A stretch of 64,000 nt of DNA, taken from NCBI GenBank assembly GCA_963749715.1, contig CAVVNR010000012.1:1-64000 (forward strand), in the 5' to 3' direction. The position numbers were made by a program, and so were the translations under genes. The notes under the pieces were generated by a model. The model had not been told where the DNA came from. It saw nothing but the letters and a program-made list of their open reading frames with translations, and searched no databases. Within the stretch, counting starts at the first letter, position 1, and every line of letters begins with the position of its first letter. The DNA is from Roseiarcus sp963749715 (lineage in GTDB: Bacteria > Pseudomonadota > Alphaproteobacteria > Rhizobiales > Beijerinckiaceae). Positions 35,191-45,236 of this stretch are shown piece by piece.

Positions 35191-36480
35191 ATGGCGTTGC
35201 CGAGGAGCCGAGCGAGTTTGACCGACGCATTCCAACCCCGATCCGACTTCCTGCGCACGATGCAGGAGCGCGGCTTCGTGCATCAATGCTCCGATCTTCA
35301 GGGCCTCGACGACAAGGCGCGTTCGGGAACGCTTGCCGGCTACATCGGCTTCGATTGCACCGCGCCCTCGCTGCATGTCGGCAACCTGGTCGGAATCATG
35401 ATGCTGCACTGGCTTCAAGAGACAGGCGGCAAGCCGGTCGCGCTCATGGGCGGCGGCACGACGATGGTCGGCGATCCGTCAGGCAAGGACGAGAGTCGCA
35501 AGCTCTTGAGCCTCGAGGACATCGAGGCTAACAAGCGAGGCATCCGCAGAGCGTTCGCGCATTTCATCCGCTTCGGCGAGGGCAGCCGAGACGCCATTAT
35601 GCCCGACAACGCCGATTGGCTCGCCGGGCTCAACTACATCGCGTTCCTGCGCGACGTCGGACGTCATTTCTCGGTCAACCGCATGCTGGCGATGGATTCG
35701 GTCAAGCTGCGCCTGAACCGCGAGCACGAGCTCACGTTTCTCGAATTCAACTACATGTGCCTGCAGGCTTACGACTTCACCGAGCTCAACCGGCGCCACG
35801 GCGTGACCCTGCAGATGGGCGGCTCGGACCAGTGGGGCAACATCGTCACCGGCATCGATCTCGGCCGCCGCATGGGGCTCGAGCAATTCTATGCGCTGAC
35901 CACGCCGCTCATCACCTCCGCCTCCGGCGCGAAAATGGGCAAGACCGCCGCCGGCGCGATCTGGCTCGATGAGGCGATGCTCGCGCCATACGACTATTGG
36001 CAGTTCTGGCGCAACGTCGACGACGCCGACGTCGGCCGCTTCCTGAGGCTGTTCACGCTCCTGCCTCTGGATGAAATTCGCCGACTCGAGAGCCTGCTTG
36101 GAGCCGAGATCAACGAGGCGAAGAAGACTCTCGCCAACGAGACGACCGCGCTCCTGCATGGCCGCGCCGCGGCGGAGGCCGCGGCCGCCACCGCGCGCCA
36201 GACCTTCGAGGAGGGCGAGCTCGCCGAGACCCTGCCGACCGTTGACGTGCCGGGGTCGGAATTCGACACTGGGCTTGGCGCGCTCAACGCCTTCGTGCGC
36301 GCGGGCCTCGTCGCCTCGACCGGCGAAGCGCGCCGCCAGATCCGCGGCGGGGGCCTGAGGGTCAATGACGCCGCGCTCGGCGACGAGAAGGCGACGATCA
36401 CCCGCGAGGCGCTCACGGCCGGCGGAATCGTCAAGCTGTCGCTCGGACGCAAGAAGCACGTGCTCCTGAGAGCGGTGTGA
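35191..36480 (+). CDS. tyrS: Tyrosyl-tRNA synthetase
   Basis: A 429-residue class Ic synthetase. The Rossmann domain has YIGFDCTAPSLHVGNLVGIM (HVGN, the HIGH equivalent), and the KMSKS loop reads ASGAKMGKTAAGAIW. The tyrosine pocket region is QAYDFTELNRRHGVTLQMGG followed by SDQWGNI. The C-terminal S4 RNA-binding domain (STGEARRQIRGGGLRVND) is present. It charges tRNA-Tyr. The ATG at 35191 follows ACGAGGCCGA. The stop is 1 base from the convergent stop of the AsmA-like gene. Confidence 0.96.
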   Translation: MALPRSRASLTDAFQPRSDFLRTMQERGFVHQCSDLQGLDDKARSGTLAGYIGFDCTAPSLHVGNLVGIMMLHWLQETGGKPVALMGGGTTMVGDPSGKDESRKLLSLEDIEANKRGIRRAFAHFIRFGEGSRDAIMPDNADWLAGLNYIAFLRDVGRHFSVNRMLAMDSVKLRLNREHELTFLEFNYMCLQAYDFTELNRRHGVTLQMGGSDQWGNIVTGIDLGRRMGLEQFYALTTPLITSASGAKMGKTAAGAIWLDEAMLAPYDYWQFWRNVDDADVGRFLRLFTLLPLDEIRRLESLLGAEINEAKKTLANETTALLHGRAAAEAAAATARQTFEEGELAETLPTVDVPGSEFDTGLGALNAFVRAGLVASTGEARRQIRGGGLRVNDAALGDEKATITREALTAGGIVKLSLGRKKHVLLRAV

Positions 36481-36481
36481 G

Positions 36482-39400
36482 CTAGCGCGCCGACCGCTGG
36501 GGCGCTTCGTCGGCTTGGGCCGGTTCGGGCGCGCCAGCGCGGCTCGTCGTGCCGTCGACCGCGCCGAGAATCCGGCGCAGAATGCCGGGCGCGATCGCCG
36601 ACAGTGGATTGACGGTCAGAGTTCGGCCCGTTCATCGGCCCGTGCACGCGGTAACTGACGCCGAATACGCCGTCGTTTTGCCCGCCGCTGAGGAGGACGC
36701 CGACGAGCGGGATCTTGGTCAGCATCGTGTTGACCTGATAAGCCGGCACGAACGACCCGCTGACGTCGATCTGGTTGTGCTCGAAGTCGATCACGCCCTG
36801 GGTCGTCAGCCCCATGTTGGGGTTATAGATCACGGCGTCCTGGATTTTAAGCCTTCCAGGCGAGCGTTCGAACGAAGCCGTCATCCTCTGAAACCGCACG
36901 AGCGACGGATCGATGGCGCCGGCGCCGTCCTCCGACGCGCGAGGCCGCCCGGCGCTAACCAGCTGGCGGAACGCCGGCTCGTCGCGCAGCACGAAATTGG
37001 TGAGGATCGCCTCGCCTGCGCTGGAATCGGCCCTGGACCGCAACACCAGATCGAGATTGCCGCCCTCGAGGCGCTGATAGAGGTCGGCGAAGCGGGCCAG
37101 CGCCCCGGCGTCGGTGGTCGTGAGCTGCATTTCCCCGCCGCTGCCGGTCGCGGTCACCTGCCCGCTTCCGATCCGTCCCCGCAACGAGCCGAGCCGCATC
37201 TCCCCTCCCCGGCGGAAGGCGGTCAGCTCCATGCCTGCGATCGCCTGCTTGTTGGCGCCGACGACGTTCGCCACGTTGAGGTCGAGGTCAAGGTCTTTCG
37301 CGGGAGGTTGTCCGGACGACGTCCCATCGAGCAGCGACTTGACGAAGACGCGCGAGTCGAGCGCCGCCCCGCGCACGGAGACTTTGAGCAGGGTCGAGCT
37401 ATTGACGACATCGGCCCTGAAGTCGTCGCCCAGCGCGATGCGCGCCTGGGTGATCGTAGCGCTCCCGATCGAGCCGTCGGCGCCCATCTGGGCCGACCCG
37501 CGCATCATCGGCGCGCCGAGATCGACGACAATGTTGCTCAGCGAAGAGCCATCGGGTGCGGGCTTGACGATGAAGGTCGCCTTTCCGGGCTTTCCCGCTG
37601 GCTTCGACACGCCCGGCACCGGATTGTCGACGGCCGCCGGCGTGAGGTCGATCTCAACTTCGGCGCTCGCGCGGCTCAACGGCGCCTTGAGCTTGACCGG
37701 CAGCGTTCCCGTCAGCCACGAAGCGAAATTCATTCCGCGCTTGGCGCGCGCCGCGGCGTCGAGCGCGAAAGTGACCGTCGCCGCGCCCTCCTCGCCGGCT
37801 GCGCGGTTGACCTCGACATGGGCCGCGGCGCCGAGGAGCATGCCGTCGCCCACGATCTTCATTGATTCGCGATCGCCCTGGAACGCAGCCGTGGCGGACT
37901 CGAGCTTTTCGTCGGCGAGGAACTTGTCGATCTGAAGGTCTTTGAGCGTCCCGCTCGCGCGGAACTGGGTATCGTCTGGACGCGCGGTCTTTCCAAGCTT
38001 GAGATCAAGGGCAAGATCCCCCTCCGCCTGCCCTTTGACAGTCGCGGGATCGAGCGCCAGACCGACCTGACGGCGCAGCGGCTCGCGCGTAAGCAGATCC
38101 GCGAGCGAGTCGGCGGTTCCGGTCATGTGGGCGTGCGAAGAAGCATCGACGATCGGGCGCGGCGTAATGTCGGCGATGGTGAACGCGAGGTCGCTCGCCT
38201 GCACCCGCCTCGTCGCCGACAACGTCATGAAGGCCCGGTTGCCGGAGACGGAGAATTCGTGGCCGGTGAAGGTTCCGGAACCCTCGTCGGACATCATCAT
38301 CGGCAAGCCGGGCATGAGGTCGACGCCAACGTCGCGGGTCTTGAACTCGCCGCGGAGGCTTTCGCGCGGCAAGCCGCGCTTGTGGGCCATCGCGTCGAGA
38401 TCGGCGGCGGTCCAGTTGGCCTTCATCGATCCCTGCAGCCTCCCGCCGTGCAAGTTCTGCGCGCACCATTCGCGTACGTCAGGATTGATGAATTGCGGCC
38501 ACAGGCGAATGAGATCGGGCGTGGCGCTCGGGCCGGCCTCGAGGTCAAGCTTCAGCGACGAGCCGTCGCCGTCCGGCGCCAACTCGGCTTTGAGGGCGAT
38601 ATCGACTGTCGGTCCACGGGCGGTGAGGCCATCGACGATGAACTGCGACGTCGGCTCGACGAAGCGCGCATCGGCGACAATCGAACTCGAGCGCCACCGG
38701 GTTGGCGCCCGTGTGCTCCGGGCTGAATTGCGCATCGCGCGATTCGAGATGCGCGGCCCAGACCTTGTTCGTGTCCGAAGGCGGCGCGACCCATCCTTGC
38801 GCCTGTACGCGCGTCGCTCCGGCGAGAACTTCGAGCTTGTCGAAGCGAAACCGGCGCGCGTCCTCGTCCCAAGCGACGGCGCCGGTCGCCTCGTCGATGA
38901 AAAACAACTCGGCGTCGGGATTGTTGATACGCACGCGGCCGGCGCCGATGCTGAACCGGCCGGTGAAAGTCCCGAGTGTCGACTGCGGCGCAAGCTGAGC
39001 GTCGAGCTTGATGGCGATCGGCCCCTCGGCGGTCAGCGGCGGAGGCCGCTTGTCGAACACCTGCAGGTCGGCGAGGCTGAGGTCGCGGCCATCGAGCGAG
39101 AGCGCCGGCGCGTCGCCGTCGGAAGCCTGTGCGGCGATCGTCCACGGTCCGGCGGGACCGGTCGCCGAGATGACGGCGTGCGCTCTCGAGCCCGAATGAT
39201 CGAACACGACGTCAAAATCCTTGTAGACGACCCGGCGCTGTGTCGCCTCGTTGTCGATCGCGAAATGGCCGCCGGCGAGAGTCAGGCGGTCGAGCGCCTG
39301 CGCGGCGCCGGCCATGGCCTCGGCGGCGAAGCGGACGAAACCGGCGAGGCCGGGCGCGCCTCCGCCCGCCGGCGTCGCGCCCGGCAGGGGAATTGGGGTC

Positions 39401-39933
39401 GCGCCCGAATCGCTTGCGACCGCAAGCGAGAGGGCGCCATCGGCGGCGACGCGCAGGCGCAGGTCGAGCCCGTCGAGTTCGAGCCGGCGCACCTTGACGT
39501 CCATGAGCGCCAACGCGAACGGATCGAGTCCGACCTTGCCGCTCGGGGCCGAGAGGACCGTTCGGCCGGCGGCGTCGCGCAGAGTCAAACCCCTGAAGCC
39601 CAGCCCCACTCCCCAGGAATCGTGCATGATATAAGTCGGGCCAAGGGTTAGCGCGTAGCTGTCGCCGACCCGCTCCTGCAGCGAGGCTTCGATCTGGTCG
39701 TGCAGGCCGACCAGGCGTATCGGCCCGCGGGCCAATAGCGAGGCCAGCGCCAGCCCGGCGACGATGAACAGCGCCGCCGCGAACTCGACCGTTCGCAGGC
39801 AAACGTGCGCGATCCTTCTCGCGCTGACCCTGCGCCAGCGCGAGCGGAGGCGGGGGCCCTCGGCGTCCGCCGTCATTCCGCGCATCGCCGCCCGGGCGCG
39901 AGCCCGCGTCGCCATGCTAAACCGACCGACCAA
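36482..39933 (-). pseudogene. Large AsmA/YhdP-like envelope protein, two frameshifts as written
   Basis: A protein of about 1150 residues with an N-terminal membrane anchor (ALFIVAGLALASLLARGPIR), long beta-rich repeats (DUF3971/AsmA-like) and the conserved end VYNP-like region VIYNPNMGLTTQGVIDFEHN, AYQVNTMLTKIPLVGVLLSG, then PLSAIAPGILRRILGA. The first 415 residues are in the frame from 39933. A shift near 38685 moves to a second frame (VADARFVEPTSQFIVDGLTA onward), and one extra base near 36628 shifts again for the last 50 residues, ending with a stop at 36482. These proteins bridge inner and outer membranes and are linked to lipid transport. The start may be 39933 or 39915. It is likely intact in the real genome. 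Confidence 0.75.
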
Positions 39934-40128
39934 TAGCGATCATCCTCCGTGGGCCGAACAAGGCGGCAAGAGCCATCCTAGTGGATTCGGGATCGCTTCG
40001 CCCGCTCGCCATCGACGCTCGCGGCGCTTCCGTCGCTTGAAACGCCCCGCGCCCCGGGTCAATGTCGGCCCGCGGGCGAAGCCGCGTTCGGCCGCACTGA
40101 TCCCACAATGAGACGAAACGAGGGCGAC

Positions 40129-40599
40129 ATGGCGAAGGAACTGGCCGAGGGCGATTACGCCCCCGACTTCGAGCTCACGACCGACGGCGAAGGCCGGAGC
40201 CGTCTGGCGGATCTAAGCGGCAAGCTCGCGGTGATCTACTTCTATCCCAAGGACGACACCTCCGGCTGCACCGCCGAGGCCATCGCCTTCAGCGCCTTAC
40301 GGGCCAAATTCACCGCCGCCGGAACCGCGGTCATCGGCGTTTCGCCCGATAGCGCCGCGAGCCACGACAAATTCAAGCGCAAGCACGAACTCAAGATCGC
40401 CCTCGCGGCCGACCCAGAGCGGTCGGCGATCGAGGCCTATGGAGTTTGGAAGGAAAAAAGCATGTACGGGCGCAAGTATTTCGGCGTCGAGCGATCGACC
40501 TTCCTCATTGACCGCAATGGCCGCATCGCCAAGGTCTGGCGCAAGGTGAAAGTCCCCGGCCACGCCGAAGAGGTTCTGGCGGCGGCGAAGGCGCTCTGA
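40129..40599 (+). CDS. bcp: Bcp/PrxQ-type thioredoxin-dependent peroxiredoxin
   Basis: A 156-residue peroxiredoxin with YFYPKDDTSGCTAEAIAFSA (peroxidatic Cys in SGCTAEA) and the PrxQ pattern VIGVSPDSAASHDKFKRKHE, YFGVERSTFLIDRNGRI. It reduces hydrogen and organic peroxides. The resolving cysteine that often lies five residues later is replaced by isoleucine, so it is a 1-Cys form. The ATG at 40129 follows GAGGGCGAC; an in-frame ATG at 40108 is the longer option. The preceding gap (39934-40107) shows no gene. Confidence 0.92.
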   Translation: MAKELAEGDYAPDFELTTDGEGRSRLADLSGKLAVIYFYPKDDTSGCTAEAIAFSALRAKFTAAGTAVIGVSPDSAASHDKFKRKHELKIALAADPERSAIEAYGVWKEKSMYGRKYFGVERSTFLIDRNGRIAKVWRKVKVPGHAEEVLAAAKAL

Positions 40600-40773
40600 C
40601 AGGCATGCGACAGATTGTCTCAGCTCGCCCGGCCGACAATTCGACGATCGCCAGCCGAACCGTTCAGGCGAGACTTTCTCTAAGAAAACCGGGGCTTTGC
40701 GATCCATTAACCTTAATGAGCTTTGCTCGACGGTCGAGGACGTCCCCGGTTCGCCGGGCTGGAGCTCTGGTTC

Positions 40774-42150
40774 ATGTCGCTGCTAGACGGCTACGCGGAG
40801 CGGGAGCTGCCGACCACGCACTATTTCCTGTCCCTGTCCCGCGGCGACGCGATCCGGACGGTTGTGTTGCGGCCGGCGGCCTTATGGGCGATCCCGGCGC
40901 TCGCGCTCCTCATGCTCGGATGGGCCGCCGCCGTCAGCGCCTATGTCGCCTTTCACGACGACCTGATCCGGGCGATGGCCGCGCGGCAGGCCGAAATGGC
41001 GACGGCTTACGAGGACCGCCTGGCTAAGGCGCGCGCCCGGCTCGACGAAGTCGCGAACCGGCGCGCGCTCGACCAGCAATCGTTCGAGGGCAAGCTCGCA
41101 GAACTCATGTCGCGTCAGGCCCGGCTCGAGCAACGCGGCGCAATCGTCGCTGCCCTCGCCGCCGAGACGGAGGGGCGCAATCCGACCCCGCGTCAGCCCC
41201 GCCGGGCGGCGGCGTTGCCGTTCGCCGCCGATGCACTCGGCGCGATCCAGGCTCTCGGTCCCCCGACGGTGGCCGACCCAACCGCCGGCGCCGTGCGCGC
41301 TTACGCGCCGCTCCCCGGCCTCATCGTTCAGCCCAAGGCAGTGAAACCCCATCCGGTCGATGAGCCGGGCGAAACCTTGAGTTCGCTGACCGGGGAAGCG
41401 GGGCCAAGCCCGGCTGCGGCCGCGGACGATCTCGACGCCGAGGCGCGCCTTGCCCTCATCGACCGTTCGCTCGACCGCATGGACACCGGCCAAATGACGG
41501 CGCTTGCGGCTATCGACCGCTCGGCGGCGCATGCCGCATCGCGCGACGCCGCGATCGTCGCCAGGACCGGCCTCGATCCGGCGAAACTCTCTCCGCCGCG
41601 CAGCGAAGGGGGCGTCGGCGGCCCCTATGTCCCCGCGGAGGACGATGCGAATCCGCCCGGCTTCCAACTGGCGCTCGCCCGCGCCGCGCGCGACGTGGCG
41701 ACGGCCGAGCGCCTCAGGGCGCTGATATCCTTCGTGCCTCTGCGCATGCCGCTTTCCGGCGACGCCAGCATCACTTCGCCGTTCGGCTATCGGGCCGACC
41801 CGTTCCTCGGCCGCCTGGCGCTGCATCCGGGCGTCGATCTCATCGAGGCTTATGGCGCCGAAATTCACGCCGCCGGCGCCGGACGCGTCACCCACGCCGG
41901 ACCGATGGGCGGCTATGGAATCATGGTCGAGGTCGACCACGGCAACGGCCTCTCCACCCGCTATGCGCATATGTTGGAAGCGCTGGTCGCGGAAGGCCAG
42001 GAGGTCGTCCAAGGCGCGATCCTGGGCCGGATCGGCTCGAGCGGGCGCTCGACCGGGCCGCATCTGCACTACGAGGTTCGGGTCGACGGCGAGCCGGTCG
42101 ACCCGGAGCGCTATCTGCGCGCCGGCGCGGAGCTCACGGCGGCCGAATAG
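40774..42150 (+). CDS. M23-family (LytM) peptidoglycan endopeptidase, membrane-anchored
   Basis: A 458-residue protein with one membrane helix (AALWAIPALALLMLGWAAAV, about residues 33-55) and a coiled region (LAKARARLDEVANRRALDQQ). A long linker leads to a C-terminal LytM domain with zinc motifs HPGVD (HxxxD) and HLHYEV (HxH), plus SPFGYRADPFLGR. The zinc ligands look complete, so it should cut peptide crosslinks in the cell wall. The ATG at 40774 (MSLLDGYAERELPTTHYFLS) matches the usual family start in Rhizobiales. The antiporter gene starts 49 bases after its stop. Confidence 0.88.
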   Translation: MSLLDGYAERELPTTHYFLSLSRGDAIRTVVLRPAALWAIPALALLMLGWAAAVSAYVAFHDDLIRAMAARQAEMATAYEDRLAKARARLDEVANRRALDQQSFEGKLAELMSRQARLEQRGAIVAALAAETEGRNPTPRQPRRAAALPFAADALGAIQALGPPTVADPTAGAVRAYAPLPGLIVQPKAVKPHPVDEPGETLSSLTGEAGPSPAAAADDLDAEARLALIDRSLDRMDTGQMTALAAIDRSAAHAASRDAAIVARTGLDPAKLSPPRSEGGVGGPYVPAEDDANPPGFQLALARAARDVATAERLRALISFVPLRMPLSGDASITSPFGYRADPFLGRLALHPGVDLIEAYGAEIHAAGAGRVTHAGPMGGYGIMVEVDHGNGLSTRYAHMLEALVAEGQEVVQGAILGRIGSSGRSTGPHLHYEVRVDGEPVDPERYLRAGAELTAAE

Positions 42151-42199
42151 CCGCGGCGCGCGGTTCCTCTTTCGCGGGCGGCCCAGTAAACAGGGGCGG

Positions 42200-43438
42200 A
42201 TGGACGTCCTGTTGTTCCGGGCGCTGGCCCTTCTTGGCCTGGCGATTCTCGTCGCGTTGGCGGCGCGCCGCCTGCGCCTGCCCTATACGGTCGGCCTCGC
42301 GCTGGCGGGGGCGGCGCTCGCCGCAACCCGCAGCCAGGTCGGGCTGGCGCTGACCCACGACTTGATCTTTGACGTCGTGCTGCCGCCGCTCCTGTTCGAA
42401 GCGGCGCTGAACCTGCGCTGGAGCGATTTGCGGCGCGACCTCGTTCCGGTGGTCGCGCTGTCGACATTCGGGGTTGTGCTTTGCGCGCTCATCGTGGCGG
42501 GCGGTCTTGCCCTCTGGCTCGGCTGGCCGCTCGAATCGGCGCTCGTGTTCGGAGCGCTGATCGGCGCGACCGACCCGATCGCGGTCATCGCGCTGCTCAG
42601 GGAATCAGGCGTGACCGGGCGGCTGCGCCTCCTCATCGAAGCGGAGAGCCTGTTCAACGACGGCGCCGCCGCGGTCCTTTTCACGCTCATTCTCGTCTGG
42701 GCGCCACACGACCCCGCGACGGCGCAAGGCCCGCTCTCGGCCTTGACGACGCTCGCCGTCGTCGCCGGCGGCGGGCTTGCCGCTGGATTCGGCGTCGGGC
42801 TGATCGCAGTCATGATCGCAGGCACCTCCGACGATCATCTGGTCGAGACGGCGCTGACCGCGGTCGCCGCCTTCGGCTCGTTCCTGATCGCCGAGCATTT
42901 CGGCGCCTCCGGCGTGCTGGCGACCGTCGCCGCCGGAATGACAATGGGCAATCTCGGCGTCCTTGGGCCGAAGGAACGGTTCGGTCTTTCGCTCACCCCG
43001 CACGGGCGCGTGTTCGTGCTCGAGTTCTGGGAGTTCGCCGCCTTCCTCGCCAACTCGCTGGTGTTTCTCTTGATCGGCTCGGCGATGGCCACGATCGATT
43101 TCGCCCGCGAGGGGGTGTTCGCACTGGCCTTGGTCGTTGCGCTCGCGCTCGCCGGGCGCGCGGCTGCGGTCTATCCGATCTCGTTCGCCTTCGCACGCAC
43201 GCGCTGGGCGATCCCGCTCAACCAGCAGCACCTCATGTGTTGGGGGGGCTTGCGCGGCGCGCTGGCTCTGGCGCTGGCGCTGGCGCTGCCCGCCGACCTG
43301 GCGCAGCGCGACGATATTCTTATTTCCGCCTTCGCCGTGGTCGCCTTTTCCGTGATCGTGCAAGGGCTGACCGCGCCGCTTGCGCTGCGGGCGTTAGGGG
43401 TGACGCACGGCAAGTCGCCGAAGGCCATCCGCCCGTAA
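42200..43438 (+). CDS. Cation:proton antiporter (CPA1, NhaP-like)
   Basis: A 412-residue protein with about 12 membrane helices and CPA1 signatures: PPLLFEAALNLRWSDLRRDL, FGALIGATDPIAVIALLRES, EAESLFNDGAAAVLFTLILV and MCWGGLRGALALALALALP. It exchanges Na+ or K+ for protons at the inner membrane. It lacks the long cytosolic C-terminal domain of many NhaP proteins. The ATG at 42200 follows CAGGGGCG. Confidence 0.9.
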   Translation: MDVLLFRALALLGLAILVALAARRLRLPYTVGLALAGAALAATRSQVGLALTHDLIFDVVLPPLLFEAALNLRWSDLRRDLVPVVALSTFGVVLCALIVAGGLALWLGWPLESALVFGALIGATDPIAVIALLRESGVTGRLRLLIEAESLFNDGAAAVLFTLILVWAPHDPATAQGPLSALTTLAVVAGGGLAAGFGVGLIAVMIAGTSDDHLVETALTAVAAFGSFLIAEHFGASGVLATVAAGMTMGNLGVLGPKERFGLSLTPHGRVFVLEFWEFAAFLANSLVFLLIGSAMATIDFAREGVFALALVVALALAGRAAAVYPISFAFARTRWAIPLNQQHLMCWGGLRGALALALALALPADLAQRDDILISAFAVVAFSVIVQGLTAPLALRALGVTHGKSPKAIRP

Positions 43439-43495
43439 AGGCCCCGATTATTGGCGGAAGCGGAGAGCAAAACTCACAAAATATGGACCACGCGA

Positions 43496-45202
43496 ATGCG
43501 AGTTGATCGTTGCCGGATAATTAGCCTGTCCATGGTAAAAAATGAACAAGACATCATTGAACCATTCATACGCCACAATTCTCGTTACGTCGACTTCATG
43601 ATCATCATCGACAATGCTTCTGTTGATCTTACTCGCCCGACAGCCGTCAAATGCGCTCGCGAATTGAAGACAATCGTCATAGCTGACAGCGAAGAGTTTG
43701 CGTACAAACAGGGGGAGCGGATGACGCGCTTGCTGCATTATTGTCAATCCGCGTTTTTTGCCGACTTTGTTCTTTTGCTCGATGCCGACGAGTTCATTTC
43801 CGCCCCAGATCGACAGACATTTGAGGGGTCGCTGGGCACCATTCCACGCGACGGCGTCGGATCAATCCCCTGGCAAACTTTCGTGATTACGCCCAACCAA
43901 ATAGGCCCCCAGGAGGAGGATCCGCCCAGATCCCTCCGTTACCGTCGAGCAGTGGAGCTGCCGCAAGCCGGAAAAGCCGTGCTGCGTCTCGATGGCGCCT
44001 ATCGGCCAGATTTGCATATACGCCAGGGCAATCACCAGGTCTGCGCCGCTTCCGGCGCGCCGCTGCCGCTGACCTGGCTGAAAGACATTCGATTAATGCA
44101 CTTTCCAGTTCGCAGCCGAGAGCAACTTGTTTGCAAGAGCGTGGTCGGGTGGATGGCGTACCTGGCGCGAAATCCAGGCGCTCGCCGCGAAAATTTCGGC
44201 GCCCAGTGGCGGGACGCCTTTGATCGTGTCGCCGCAAGTGGAGCGTCAGGAATCAGCGATGTTGATTTATGCGAAATGTCCATGCGCTACGATCAAACTC
44301 GACCCGCGACTGACTGGCGAAAAGATGTGGTGGAAGAAAAAGCGCCCTTCGATTACGCCCGCCGGCACTCAACCGGTAAGTTCGCCGATCCGGTAGTGCT
44401 CATCGCGCGTTCTTGGGAGCGATCATTGTCGCCCCCGGCCCCGGTTTTTGGGTTCAGTCGCCCGTCAATGGAGAACTCAGGGGCTGACGCTGCGAAAACG
44501 CCCTTTAGCGCGGCTTGGCACTGGAATAACTTCTTTCTGGATATTGCGCCGTTTCGCTATATTGCCGAAAAATACCCGCCGTCCACCGTTTTGGACGTCG
44601 GCTGCGGGGTTGGCGCCTACCTGCAGCTTTTCAAGCAATTAGGCGCAAAGGCAGTCTTCGGAATCGACGGTTTGCACGGCGGCGCAACCCTACTGCAGAG
44701 CGGTGAATACGCCATGCGCGATCTTTCGCAACCGCTGAAACTCGGTCGTGTCTTCGACTGCGTCATGTGCCTAGAAGTGGCGCCCCGTTTGCCGGCGCAA
44801 TCCGCAGAGGTTCTCATCGAAACGCTTGCCGCGCACTCGGGCCGAACAATCATTTTTTCGGCCGCAGAGCCAGGGCAGCCCGGTCATGGTCATATCAACT
44901 GTCGGCCGTTGTCATACTGGCTGACGTTATGGTCCGAGCGCGGTTGGGGTCCCGATCTCGCGGACAGCCTCAGCATGCGGTGCCTGTCCACGCTCGCCTG
45001 GTTCCGTCGCAATCTTGTCGTGCTGAGACGTGAAAACTCCGCGGAAACCTCCAGCGCTGCCGCCGTTCTCGGCGAAATCAGCGCACGGCCTTTCCGGTGG
45101 TATAACCAGTCGCCCGGAATTCGGTCGACAGCTTTCGTTGAACCCTTGCCTGCGCCGCCGGCCGGCTACGCTACGCAGATGACGGCGCAAAGAAGCTCGT
45201 GA
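43496..45202 (+). CDS. Chimeric glycosyltransferase family 2-methyltransferase
   Basis: A 568-residue protein. The first 300 residues are a Glyco_tranf_2_4-type domain (IISLSMVKNEQDIIEPFIRH, IIIDNASVDLTRPTAVKCAR, FVLLLDADEF with the DxD metal motif). The last 230 residues hold a SAM methyltransferase domain with VLDVGCGVGAYLQLFKQLGA and the later FDCVMCLEVAPRLPA. Base composition is clearly lower in GC than neighbouring genes, especially around 43480-43760, suggesting horizontal acquisition. It lies alone between the antiporter and PPi-PFK genes. It probably makes a methylated surface sugar. The start codon is uncertain (ATG 43496 chosen). Confidence 0.75.
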   Translation: MRVDRCRIISLSMVKNEQDIIEPFIRHNSRYVDFMIIIDNASVDLTRPTAVKCARELKTIVIADSEEFAYKQGERMTRLLHYCQSAFFADFVLLLDADEFISAPDRQTFEGSLGTIPRDGVGSIPWQTFVITPNQIGPQEEDPPRSLRYRRAVELPQAGKAVLRLDGAYRPDLHIRQGNHQVCAASGAPLPLTWLKDIRLMHFPVRSREQLVCKSVVGWMAYLARNPGARRENFGAQWRDAFDRVAASGASGISDVDLCEMSMRYDQTRPATDWRKDVVEEKAPFDYARRHSTGKFADPVVLIARSWERSLSPPAPVFGFSRPSMENSGADAAKTPFSAAWHWNNFFLDIAPFRYIAEKYPPSTVLDVGCGVGAYLQLFKQLGAKAVFGIDGLHGGATLLQSGEYAMRDLSQPLKLGRVFDCVMCLEVAPRLPAQSAEVLIETLAAHSGRTIIFSAAEPGQPGHGHINCRPLSYWLTLWSERGWGPDLADSLSMRCLSTLAWFRRNLVVLRRENSAETSSAAAVLGEISARPFRWYNQSPGIRSTAFVEPLPAPPAGYATQMTAQRSS

Positions 45203-45236
45203 CACTCGCTCACGACCAAGCTCGATTTCGATGCCC

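Noticed and set aside
40705..40718. CATTAA-cc-TTAATG upstream of the M23 peptidase as a CtrA site.
   Set aside because: The CtrA consensus needs TTAA-N7-TTAA; here the half-sites are only two bases apart, so it is just a small palindrome.
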